From Echria macrotheca (taxonomy: Eukaryota > Ascomycota > Sordariomycetes > Sordariales > Schizotheciaceae): 64,000 bases of DNA. Made by a program: the position numbers and the translations under genes. Of the stretch, positions 47,319-57,545 are shown piece after piece (within the stretch, counting starts at the first letter, position 1; the number at the start of each line of letters is the position of its first letter). The notes beneath the pieces are model-generated. The model saw only the letters and a program-made list of their open reading frames with translations, was not told the DNA's origin and did no database searches. Where the stretch lies: assembly GCA_030411725.1 (NCBI GenBank), contig MU839835.1:1364001-1428000 (forward strand). Reading direction: 5' to 3'.

Positions 47319-50300
47319 CTAACCTGAGTAAACTACGGAAGGAGACAAAATCAGGAATTAAAATGTCCCCGACAACATGTCGAACGAGCCGTAAAACGGA
47401 CCACAACGCACCGTGGCGAGATGCTTCTGGAAATAGGGCGAGAACCGTGCAGAGTGCAGCGGTCTGCGGTCGAGGGATCCGTATTCTTCATGTCACAGTA
47501 TGCGCGGTGGATCTGGTCAGTTTATACACCCTTATGTGCTTTGTTCAGTGTCAGCTAGACCACGTTGGTCAATGCTGACGGGTAGGAAGTAAGTGGGAAG
47601 AGAAATGGCATGGGCAAGCCGGTGATGATGGTGATGCTCCTCTCCTTTCGACGGAGAGAAACCACGACGATGGCATGGCAAGGGTGTGGTTTGCCGCTAT
47701 ACGGTCGAGTTATCCGGATCACCATTAGACGATGGGATCCGCAGTTGTGGCTTTATGTCGCTCTGTCTCCCTAAAAGACGGCGGATGTTGACGTATAATA
47801 AAGGCAGACACGGTCTGCTCGTTATACGGCGCCGGTACAGGTCTACCAGACTTACCAAAGACATGAAGATGATATATATATATATATACACACGTCTAAG
47901 AACCGGCGAGAAATAGCCTTGTAGTCTCAAACTCAAGAGCCACCTGGAAACAGAAGACGGACACACATTGTCTGTCCTCAGTAAGCCCAGGACGTATTTC
48001 TAGGATAGAGAGACCCAAAAACGCCCAAAAGACGGTTAGAATCTCGAAACGCAAATGGCTCATTAACATCCCTAAAAGGCTGAAGCTCCACACAAAACTG
48101 TGGCTCCATCGAAATAAACATGACACCGGGAACCTAAACGCTCGAGATCCAGAGAGATCCAGACCACGATAGATACCAGACGCAACATGCACATCATCAG
48201 CAACCATCAGCAATTATCAGCGCTAAAGACTTCCTTCCCAAGCTCCTAAAGACCTGGAAACCCGCTAGACCAGACGGATGAGCACTGTGGCAAACACACA
48301 ACCATTCCTTCTTCCCCTCTCTTCGGCGTTGTCCAGCCATAACAAAGTCTACTCTGAGGATACTTCACAACAAGGTATCACATTCGTACCACCCCCCTTT
48401 CCATCGGCTCCTTCAGTTTTCTCTAGTTATCCAGTGAAGACTGGGTGAGCACTGGGCCGAGCACATCCCTTGCAGACCCGTCCCCGTCCCCATCCCCATC
48501 CCCATCCCCCGCATGTGCACACACGCACACGGGATTCTCTCTTTGGGTGAACATGGAGAGAAGGAACTCATTTGCCCGTCTGGTAGGTAACGTGAAATCT
48601 GGCTGGATCTCTGATCTGATCCCAACCGGGTTCTCCCAAAAACAGCACTTTTCTTCTCTCTCCGCCCAGTCCAAGACCGGTACTGGTAAACAAGACAGCT
48701 GTACCTCCACTAGATTTCCAGTTTGTCCAGCGCAGTCGTAATCTGCTCCCGCCCATTTCTCATCACCCATCACCACCACTGTCGCCCAGACATACCTACG
48801 CTAGCACCCCATCTCCGGAGAAAAACAACAACCAAGATATCGCACGGAACTCCTTCCACACACGCACGCGCAGTAACACTGCTCGGAACAAAAAGGGTAA
48901 CTACCTTACTGAGTAGCAAACCGGTAAGTGGGCGACCATTTTCTCCTTCCCACCCCCGCCAAAAAACGACGTCGTATCGACAAACCTCGCCAGGCTCGGC
49001 AAGCGAGATACATGTACACAACTCGTCGCCCCCCTCCGGTCGAGGGTTACACCAGATACGACTCTACTCACCGGTTCGACCGTTCGACCGTTGGATCGTT
49101 GTTGGATGCTGCCATCTCCCCTCTCTCCCCTCTCTTTCCCCCCTGCGCTGTGCTGCCCTGTCCCTGGCAAACCACTTTTTTTTCCTTTTTTTCTCCGTTC
49201 CTTTTTGGTCTTTTTTGATCGGGTCATTTTCGGGGAATCAGAAAAGGGAATCAGAGGGGAACCAGGAAACCCCGGGCTGGTGGGTGGGCTGTAGTGGTGC
49301 TTGGTCCCTTGCGCTCGCGCTCCTCCTCTTCCTACACAGTAGGTACCTAGGCTAGGGTACCCAAGACGAACTGACGTGGAATCCAACAACCTACCTACCT
49401 TACACAGGAGCTATATCCACCAATCCATCACAGTTAAACTTCCTCCTCACAGTGATCACACTGATAATGACCGCCGTGTGTGCTAGTGCTAGCAGTAACT
49501 TCATACGCCTTACCTCTCCGTGATAACAATCCCATATCCTTCCTTCCCCTCAAACTCCTTCTTCCTATCTAGAGTAACTACTCCGGAGCTCCCTACATCA
49601 GACCGTCACCACCCACCCATGATCGGAGCAACTCGTAAAGAACCTTCATTGGTACACAAGAGAACAAAGAACGAACGAGAGATCTCTACAGAGTGTGCTT
49701 TCATACCTACCTACCAACCTACCCAACCCAGGACACCATCCATCCACCACCCATCCCCCATTTACCACACACATCCGGGATCAATCCAGGAACATGGCAC
49801 ATATCCCCCCCATCCGACCCATTCATCACCTACAGTACATACGTACCACAGTATATCTACACTACGCTAAAAGATCCCTTCAAAAAATAAATACCACCAT
49901 TCCATTGCATAACATATCTCCGAATCCCCCCTTCCCCTTTCCATTCATCATACTCTCAGGCCCACTCACTGCCTAGGTACTATCTGTCTGTCTGTGGACA
50001 CGTCCCTACACAGTACTCCCACCCCCCCCCGCAAAAACATCCCCATCCCCATCCAGTCCTCTTCCATCCTTCCATCCCAGCCCCCATCCCCATCCCCATC
50101 CCCCCAAACCGCCAAGATCACCTCTATATCACATCACGACCACACACACATCCAAAAACGAACAAGGGACAAACAAGGGACATGGTAATATAATATAAAT
50201 TCAACACGCTTCAATTTTCCCGGTTGCTACCGGTAGGAGAGCCTAGCGCTACTACAACGAAAACGCCCCTAACGCTCATGATATGACACCCACCCGCTCG

Positions 50301-50675
50301 CCGTATCCGTACTCCGTATCCTAGTAACCCCAAAGCAGTAATCTCGACCGAGCTTCCAGCTTCTACATCCCTGCCTGCTCGGCCATGCTCCATTCTATCT
50401 CTTTATCTCTACCCGGAACGAGGCATCATAGAAAACGTATTCGTGTTTTAGTTCACCTGTGTGTTATGTGCTATCCACAAGGCAGGCGAAGGGCAGACGC
50501 AGGACAGTAGCCGGCTCGGTTCAGTTCGGAGATTTGCCAGGCCAGATCAGTCAGACCAGACCAGTCAATCGGCTCGTAGACCAGATCTAGACGGCTCAGT
50601 AGACATCTAGATCTAGAGACCTAGACCTCAGTGAGCCGTTGACAAGCTCGGTGAAGACCAAGAGCCGAGACCAAA

Positions 50676-52778
50676 TCAGCCCACAACCCAGCCCCCAACC
50701 TCCTCATCATCCTCAAACAAAATATCCTCCTGGTCCACCAGCGCAAGCTGCACAAACTGCCGGACCCAAGCCCTCTGCTCGGGATTCAACTCGCCGCCGT
50801 CGTGATCCCCTTCGTCCTGGTCGTCCCGTGCGCCGGGCGCCTCGTCATGGTTGATATTGGCATTACGACGCTGCTGCTGTCCCCGCTGCTGGTTCGCCTG
50901 ATTTGCTTGGTTATTTTGCCGGAGCCCTCGAGGTCCTCCTCCTCCTCCTCGCCCCCGCTGGCCGCGACCTCGCCCTCCTCCTCCACGTGGCGGTGGACCT
51001 TGACCAAGTTGACCTTGCTGGTGGCCCCCCCCTCGTGCCCCTTGTTGCCCCTGCTGCGGAGCCGGGGCGCGCCGAGGCCCTCCGCGTCCAGCCCCCGCCG
51101 GCTGATTAGCGGCTATCCTCAAGACCAGCGGGCCTTCTCGAGCGATGCCGACTTGGCCGTTGTCCTGACGAGCCTCTTCTCCTTGATGGGGAGCTGCCCC
51201 TTGTCCGCCAGCCGGCATCGCAGGTGCTACGACCTCTGGTTCTTCCTCATCCTCCGGCTCCTCGATTAGAGGCACAAAGCGCTCCTCCTCGTCATCCCCT
51301 AGCTCGCGGCCGCGCCCTCCTCCTTCGTTGCCGTTGCCCACATCCTCGCCGTCCCCGTTCTCCAACTCCCATAATCGCATGTAGCACCCCGTCGTCATAC
51401 CAGAAGGTGCTTGGTTGAAGTGCCCGTACGGATTGCCAGGGTCGAGCCAGGCAGAACAGAGATAACAAAAGTGCGTCCGGCACCGGTAGCAGATCATGTG
51501 GTTGCACCCGTGAGTCTTTTGCGCCGGGGCTGCGCACGTCGGGCAGGGTGTCGAGTAGCGCTTGAGATAGTCTATCGAGGCCTTGTCTTCCTCTGTCAGC
51601 TCGCCGTTCTTTCGGCGAGGATAACAGACAACAAACTGGCCGTGCCATGACTGAAAGCACCGACTGCAGAAAGCAAAGCCACAATCCTCGCAGACGGCAA
51701 GAAGCTCGGTCGTGGCATTGTACGGTTTCGTCTTGCCGGACCCGTCGGTGTGCTGACCCTCGTCGTCACTACTCTCCGAGTCCTCGGGCTCCGACAGCTT
51801 GAGTCCCTCGGGTTTCTTGTGCTTCTTGGATCGGGCGGCCCCGTCGCACCACGAGCGTGGGCAGTAGATTGTGTTCTTATCCGACTCGAGCTGGTTCTTG
51901 TACTTGAGCTTGACATAGCGCTGCACGACGTCCTGTTCCAGAGGAATCTGCAAGAGCTCGCTCGGGCTGATAAACGTCCTCGGCTTTTTTCGTCTTTTGC
52001 TGGACTCGGCCGCCTTTTCGCGTTCCTTGGCGCAGTTAGGTTCCAAGCAGCGCACGTTCGCGAGATCACCCTCCTTGATGGCGTTGTTGTAAAAGTCCTG
52101 TAGACAGCTGACACAAAACACGTGACCGCAGTCCATCATCTTGTGGCAGGCTGAGCCCTTCTTCGGATCCAGACAGACGCCGCAGGAAAAGGTCTCCTTC
52201 TGGAAAGCGGCTTTCCGCGCTTCCATGTCGAAATCCAGAATGCCAATCTTGTGCCGCGGATCGACCTCGAGCGTGCCGCTGTCGCCGACAAGGCCAAACA
52301 CGTCGTCGACCGACTGCTGAACATGGTCGATGTAGGTGAACCCGACCATGTCCCTACCCATCTCCTCCCAGAGACGGGCGGCATCGCCTTCCAGCTTGCG
52401 CAGCGTCTCGGCCGGCAGCCATGGCGGAGTGGTCAACAGCGAAACCCTTGGCGGCTCCTCGGCGGGGTAGTTGGGACCGAACGACAGTTCTAACCGCAGC
52501 GAGGGCAGGTGAGCCAGCTCGTGCGAGTCGAGCGGACGGCCGTTGGCGCCATCCGCAGCGCCATCCCGCAGCCGGGCGGCCGAGCCGGGCGTGTTAGCCT
52601 CGGCGGCGGCGGGAAAGAAAACGGTAACAGGCTTGACGGGCGTGACGGGCACGTCCAGGACTAGCGTGTAGCGATCATCTGCGTGGACCTGCTGGAGTTC
52701 CGGGTAGATGGAGGTGAGTGAGGTGAGTTCGATGTCTCGCAGGTTCTCTTGTTCGTCATCTGTCATGGGGGCCGCCAT
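50676..52778 (-). CDS. RWD-RBR E3 ubiquitin ligase (Itt1/RNF14-like) with RGG-rich tail
   Basis: One exon encodes 700 aa from the ATG at 52778. An RWD domain covers about residues 8-165. RING1 starts at Cys199 (CGVCLDPKKGSACHKMMDCG), the IBR follows at about 300-375 with a charged insert at 315-355, and RING2 spans 412-442. The expected catalytic cysteine is Cys425 in KTHGCNHMICYRC, so this is an active-type RBR ligase that passes ubiquitin through a thioester. Yeast Itt1 interacts with translation termination factors, and human RNF14 acts at stalled ribosomes. Residues 563-640 are an unusual Gly/Arg/Gln/Asn-rich region with several RGG boxes, inserted before a conserved-looking end (RAWVRQFVQLALVDQEDILF). 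RGG boxes often bind RNA, which would fit a ribosome-linked role; that link is inference. Confidence 0.93.
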   Translation of the reverse strand: MAAPMTDDEQENLRDIELTSLTSIYPELQQVHADDRYTLVLDVPVTPVKPVTVFFPAAAEANTPGSAARLRDGAADGANGRPLDSHELAHLPSLRLELSFGPNYPAEEPPRVSLLTTPPWLPAETLRKLEGDAARLWEEMGRDMVGFTYIDHVQQSVDDVFGLVGDSGTLEVDPRHKIGILDFDMEARKAAFQKETFSCGVCLDPKKGSACHKMMDCGHVFCVSCLQDFYNNAIKEGDLANVRCLEPNCAKEREKAAESSKRRKKPRTFISPSELLQIPLEQDVVQRYVKLKYKNQLESDKNTIYCPRSWCDGAARSKKHKKPEGLKLSEPEDSESSDDEGQHTDGSGKTKPYNATTELLAVCEDCGFAFCSRCFQSWHGQFVVCYPRRKNGELTEEDKASIDYLKRYSTPCPTCAAPAQKTHGCNHMICYRCRTHFCYLCSAWLDPGNPYGHFNQAPSGMTTGCYMRLWELENGDGEDVGNGNEGGGRGRELGDDEEERFVPLIEEPEDEEEPEVVAPAMPAGGQGAAPHQGEEARQDNGQVGIAREGPLVLRIAANQPAGAGRGGPRRAPAPQQGQQGARGGGHQQGQLGQGPPPRGGGGRGRGQRGRGGGGGPRGLRQNNQANQANQQRGQQQRRNANINHDEAPGARDDQDEGDHDGGELNPEQRAWVRQFVQLALVDQEDILFEDDEEVGGWVVG

Positions 52779-53342
52779 CGCAATCTGCAGATAATATCGT
52801 GGGAGGTTGAATGTAGGAACTGCTATCGGTAGGCGGGGATATGGATATCTGCCGAGGCCGGTGCAGATGTGCGAGGTTTATAGGTCGCCGCGGACAATAA
52901 AGGCTCCATAAGCAGCTTGTGGCGATAATGGCCTTGTATCGCGAGTTGAGTTGGGTTGAAAGGCGTTGGGTGTTGAGGGAGAAAAAGGCAGGAGGCAGTC
53001 TCAGGTCTTATCTTCAGTCAGCCCCCAGCCGAGGCAGTATGCATGCTACATTCGCATTAGCATCACAACTACCGGGCCATTCATTCTCTGCAGAACTTGG
53101 GGTGGCCATGCCTTGGAGGGTCAAGATATGGCCGGCGTGGTGGATGACTCGTGCGGCGAAGGTTGGAGAACGCCACAGCCTTCCGCCAATCCGAACAACC
53201 CCGAACTGCACGGCCCCACTTCTTTTGGCATGAGCGGGCGGGGCCGATTGGCTCGCTTTCTTCAATCGGACAACACCTTTCTTCTGATCGCGACGACGAC
53301 AAACCAGAACAATGTTATAGTATCTATCCAGGGATCGTCAAC
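52779..53342. promoter_or_regulatory. Divergent promoter region, RBR ligase and dolichyldiphosphatase
   Basis: A 564-bp spacer between divergent ATG codons. No TATA box or known operator is evident. Confidence 0.5.
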
Positions 53343-54269
53343 ATGGCCGACGACGTGACGCCATTGGCGTCGCTGTCCCTAACCCACGTGTACTACGTAA
53401 GTCCCTCGTCCCGTCCGCCTAACCTTCCCTCCTCCCTCCCTCCTCCCTCCAACCAAGTCCTAACTAACTCTATCCCAAAAAAACAGAACCCCGACGACCC
53501 AATCTCCCTCCTCTGCGCCTGGCTCGCCCTCGTCCCCCAAGCCCTCTGCGTCGTCTACGCCACCCTGATCTGGTCAACCCGCGAGGCCGAGGTAGCCCTC
53601 ATGTTCGCCGGCCAGCTGGCCTGCGAAGCCGTCAACTTCGCGCTCAAGCGCCTGATCAAGCAGGAGCGGCCGCGGCACGTCATCCTCCACGGCGCGACAA
53701 AGGGCTACGGCATGCCGAGCTCGCACGCCCAGTTTGCATTCTTCTGGGCCGTCGCCCTGACTTTGTTTCTTCTCGTTCGGCATCAACCGTTATCTTCTCC
53801 TCCTCCGCCGTCGTCTCGCCCACCACGACCACGGAAAAAGGGGGAGGATGAACGAGAGGGAGGAGGAGGAGGAGGAGGAGGGGTCGTGGCAAGGTGGAAC
53901 GCCGACATCGAGCGGTACGCACACGAGCCGTGGTCGCTTGCGCAAAGGGCGCTGGTTAGTTTCGCGGCGCTGGTCGTTGCGACGCTTGTGGCCTGGAGCC
54001 GTATTTATTTGGGCTACCATACGGCCCAGCAGGTCCTGGTGGGCTGCGTGGCCGGCGTGGGCAGCGCGCTGGCCTGGTTCGGTGTCACGTATTTTGCTCG
54101 CCAGAGCGGGCTCCTCGCCTGGGCGCTGGAGATGCCCGTTGCCCGCTGGTTCAGGCTGCGGGACCTCATCGTTGAAGAAGACCTGTGCCAGGCGGGGTGG
54201 GAGAAGTGGGAAGCGAGGAGGAGAGAGGCGGAGCTACGGAAAGAGGCAAAAGGGCAAAAATCATTATGA
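53343..54269 (+). CDS. cax4: Dolichyldiphosphatase (Cax4/DOLPP1-type PAP2 phosphatase)
   Basis: Two exons (53343-53396, 53487-54269) give 278 aa. The first exon ends in THVYY and joins NPDDPISLLCAWLALVPQ. The PAP2 signature is complete: KRLIKQERPR, then GMPSSHAQF and SRIYLGYHTAQQVLVG. The second His is followed by TAQQ rather than an Asp at the usual site, as is normal for dolichyldiphosphatases. Four to five membrane helices are visible. The enzyme removes phosphate from dolichyl pyrophosphate on the luminal ER face, recycling the N-glycan carrier. An insert of about 50 residues between helices (Pro-rich, then Lys/Glu, then eight Gly) is unusual and comes from GGA-repeat DNA at 53862-53881. 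Confidence 0.93.
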   Translation: MADDVTPLASLSLTHVYYVSPSSRPPNLPSSLPPPSNQVLTNSIPKKQNPDDPISLLCAWLALVPQALCVVYATLIWSTREAEVALMFAGQLACEAVNFALKRLIKQERPRHVILHGATKGYGMPSSHAQFAFFWAVALTLFLLVRHQPLSSPPPPSSRPPRPRKKGEDEREGGGGGGGGVVARWNADIERYAHEPWSLAQRALVSFAALVVATLVAWSRIYLGYHTAQQVLVGCVAGVGSALAWFGVTYFARQSGLLAWALEMPVARWFRLRDLIVEEDLCQAGWEKWEARRREAELRKEAKGQKSL

Positions 54270-55353
54270 GATCCGGCTTGTAGAGAAGGCACATATTGTC
54301 ACACGATATCCTTATAGACAGGACCTTTGTCGAAAGACTTGTTGATGGCATCTCGCGTGGGCAAACGAAGCAGGTTTTGCATCTTTTGGGGTAGCATTAG
54401 CTAATTACAAGACCTTTTCTACGATTGTATGAAGCTTTTTTTGATCAGCCAATGCTATCCCAATCTATAACACCTACTTCTTCTGCCATCGTAAACCTAA
54501 AAAGGGAAGGATGGCTGCTGATTAGCTCACTGTCCCGGTGGCTTGAAGCCAACATGATACTACTAAACCGCACTCTGCAAGTACATGTATTGTACAAGTC
54601 AGACTTCCAAGTCCCTTAGTTCATCGACGCCAAACCATCAGGAAGGAGCCGACAGCGTACCAGAACAACACCCCGACAAATTCGCCGCTAGGGTCACCAG
54701 ACCAGCACTCATTTCAACACAGACATAAACGATGTAATGACTCTCTTTATTCCGACTACTTTTCACCCCCCATCCCGAGCCACTGACCGGTCCAACCAGC
54801 CTGACAGCTCCCATCGGGCTTCCGCCCAAAGTCGTACACATATCGTCATGACCTCTTCTCTCCCGATAGCTCGGTCCCTCTCGAAAGAGATCCAAGCCAT
54901 CAAGCAGAACCCCTCCCCAATAAGTAGTAGCACGACAAAACTCCCCGAGCATGGGCTGCTAGGAGAGCATTCTGTCCCAATCCAAGTGACCTCCCCTTCG
55001 GGACACCGCCATGATGCCATGTAGGAAAATGCTTCCCGGCTCCGCCATGGAAGGAGTGACATAGAAAAAGACATAGAAAAAAACCGGGTCGACATTTGAT
55101 ATCCCCCGATCATAAGTGTATAAAAAAGGACCGAATGTAGCCAGCCACCTGCCTCCCCAACGCCTTGCCCGCTTCCCGTAAACATACCAAATGAATTAAA
55201 AAGGTCCTACCACACCGTGTGTTGATAATAATATACCAACCAGGTGTAGCGCTATATGTGATGGATATTGCCTTTGTCTATGACCAACACCAAGAAACCA
55301 ACACCAAAAAATGCTTTGAGAACAAGGAACGCAGCCGTCACGTCAGCTCTGAA
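54270..55353. other. Convergent intergenic region
   Basis: 1.08 kb between convergent genes, presumably both 3' UTRs. The minus-strand frame at 54763-55185 has no domain features and is not called. Confidence 0.5.
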
Positions 55354-57545
55354 TCAGATCCAGTCCGGCTTGGGAGTAGCCTTGGTCTGACTTCTGCTGC
55401 TGTTGCTGCGTTTTGCTGTCGCATCGCTAGTGCTGGGCACCGTGAAGCCGACACCTTTCGGACTCGGTATCTTGGCCTTGGTGGGACTCTGCGGGCTGTA
55501 GACATTCGGGCTTAGAGTGATCTCGTTCTCCTTGACCTCTGGCTCGTCGTCGTTGTCATCATCATCATCGCTGACATCGTCGCTAGTCCCGTTAGGGTTG
55601 GGAACGGGCGGTAACGTCTTCATCCTCTTGTCCTTGACTGGGTTCCGCTTCGGGGTGTCGTCGATCACGGTGCTCGCCTCGGTGGGACTCGAGATAGGTG
55701 TCGTGATCGCCATCGGTCGCCCGCCGACTGGTGAATCCTTCTCCTTGTCCCGTACCTTGGGGCAGTCAAGGTGATAGACCTTGGTGTCCACGACCACCTT
55801 GTTGTTCGTGATGGGTGGCATGTCATCCACCGACGAGAGACGCAGCCCGATTTGAACCGTGGCCGATGAGACGAGCGATGAGTCTCTTCGATGACGACCG
55901 CTGACGAGGTTTCGCATGGATGGAGGCGGTTTGAGGCCTTCAAGGTCCACGTTGGAGGAGTTTGGTGAATAAGTTGTTGCCGGTAGTAATGTGACGGACG
56001 ACTTTGAGCTCCGCAGACCACTGGTAAATCGTCGGGAAAACGACCGTTTCCGGATGTGGCCCATGGCCGAGAACTGTGCAGGTTCCGGCGCCCGAGGCAT
56101 CTTGGGCATGGGGTAGACGGAATGAGACCGCAGGGGATTAGGAATCGGTTCTTCATAGACAGACGAGGCTGGTCTCCGGTTCTCGTCAAGGAACTCCTCT
56201 TCCTTTTCGAGACTGATCAGGCTCGCTTCACTGTCCACTCGTCGCACGTTCCTTTGCCCGCGCACGTAGTTGAGCATGTGGCCGTCTGGATCAGGGTCGT
56301 CGGCGCGCCTGATCTTGTACTTCATCTTGCGCCTCTGGTACTCTCCAACTTTGTCTCTCGGCCCAATCGTCGAGATGGTGTTGGACTTCAGGAACAGGTA
56401 TAAGCCTCCTGTCATCAGACCGGTGACATTCGCCACTACCGAGGCGACCATGGCCAGATTGAGAGCGTCCGGGCCGCCTCGGGGGTCAATAAATGACATA
56501 TAAAAGAAGTAGGGGATCAGGAAAGTCTGTGTTGTTAGTGGCTGACCCAGATTCTCAGGAGGTGTGAGGCCTACATTGGAGACAATCGCAAGAGCGAGAT
56601 AGTAGACTGTTCTCGACGCTGACACTCTTGCTGTGACCTCGATCTTGATGCTGCGGGTCAATCGGATGAAGATGATTGCTACGCATACCAAGAGTGTAGA
56701 CACGATGCCCGCGAGCAGCGCAAAGCACCCCGTCGACCAGTGCGCGACGAACCAGAAAAGCGACGTCAGGCAAAAGTTGGGCGCCCGATCAAAGTTGGCA
56801 ACCAGAAAGTTAATAAGAGTCAGGAGCCCGATAATGGCTAGACAGATCGTGACGGTCCACTTCGCACGGGGTGCAAAAGGCTGATCTTTTCGCAACGCCC
56901 GGATCGCCATCTCGATCCCGAAGACGAGTTGTGTATAAGGGGCAAGAAATACAGCTACCACAATGTTAGCTCACCCAGCCCATCGAACTAGAGTTCCTCA
57001 CCTACCAGGAAACATGAGCTGCCCCATCAGTGTGCATCCAGTGCCTATTAGTGCGTCGAGGCCGGTGGACTGTGCCACGGCAAACGTGATGCCTTGCACC
57101 ACGATGCAGAGGGACAAGACCAGCGGGAATACCTCTCCCTCGGGCACGAAGGAGAAGCCATTTCGTCTGTGATGAGTGTGAGCAGCCGCGCACGCCTTCA
57201 AGCCCACACGGGCCGGCGAGAGAGCCCATACCTGAAGCTAAATGTTCTGCAGTTCCTCTTTTGTCTGTAATACCCATCAAACAGAATCCCGACGGCCGTG
57301 GCGAAGGCGGCAATCGTGTTGAACGTGGCTAGGATGATGGTCGACGTGCGGATCGACTTGGCGGCGGCAAACCTGAACTCGTTGAAAAACATCTGCTGGG
57401 TGGCCGAGTTGTTGGCGGCCGACTGGAAGACCCCCCCATTCCCCGACATGTTGGCGCTTCTCTGGCCACCACCGAAACCGCCCCCGTCGCCCCGCGACTC
57501 CAACCACCCGCCGAAGCCGCCATCCGCCCCGAGAAATGGTGACAT
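55354..57545 (-). CDS. Seven-helix integral membrane protein with long cytosolic tail, GPCR-like layout
   Basis: Exons 57545-57232, 57166-57006 and 56954-55354 give 691 aa. A further in-frame intron at 56574-56527 (48 nt, GTAGGC, CACTAAC branch, ACACAG) would shorten it to 675 aa and make helix 6 continuous. Seven hydrophobic helices follow an N-terminal Gly/Ser-rich segment of about 50 residues: TSTIILATFNTIAAFATAVG, FPLVLSLCIVVQGITFAV, LMFPAVFLAPYTQLVFGIEM, WTVTICLAIIGLLTLINFLV, FALLAGIVSTLLVCVAIIFI, the helix interrupted by the intron, and LNLAMVASVVANVTGLMTGG. The tail of about 330 residues is Ser/Pro-rich and ends basic. This architecture fits a fungal receptor-like protein, but I do not recognise a specific family, so the receptor role is inference. 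Confidence 0.8.

Larger units (their letters stand above)
33915..50675. other. 16.8-kb intergenic region upstream of vib-1, no gene supported
   Basis: Between the vib-1 start codon and the stop codon of the RBR ligase I find no frame with a recognisable domain and no chain of exons with good splice signals. The longest frames, such as 37430-38293 (+), 40737-41693 (+) and 42030-42668 (-), overlap frames of similar length on other strands, as GC-rich non-coding DNA does. The sequence is not strongly AT-skewed, so it does not look like an RIP-mutated repeat. It holds simple repeats (43.9-44.9, 47.3, 47.9, 48.5 kb), a perfect hairpin at 36114-36144 and a tRNA-like remnant at 36.7 kb. The part next to 33914 is presumably vib-1 leader and promoter. 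Confidence 0.6.

Noticed and set aside
47871..47892. TA-repeat as a possible promoter or origin element
   Set aside because: A plain (TA)n microsatellite with no gene start nearby.
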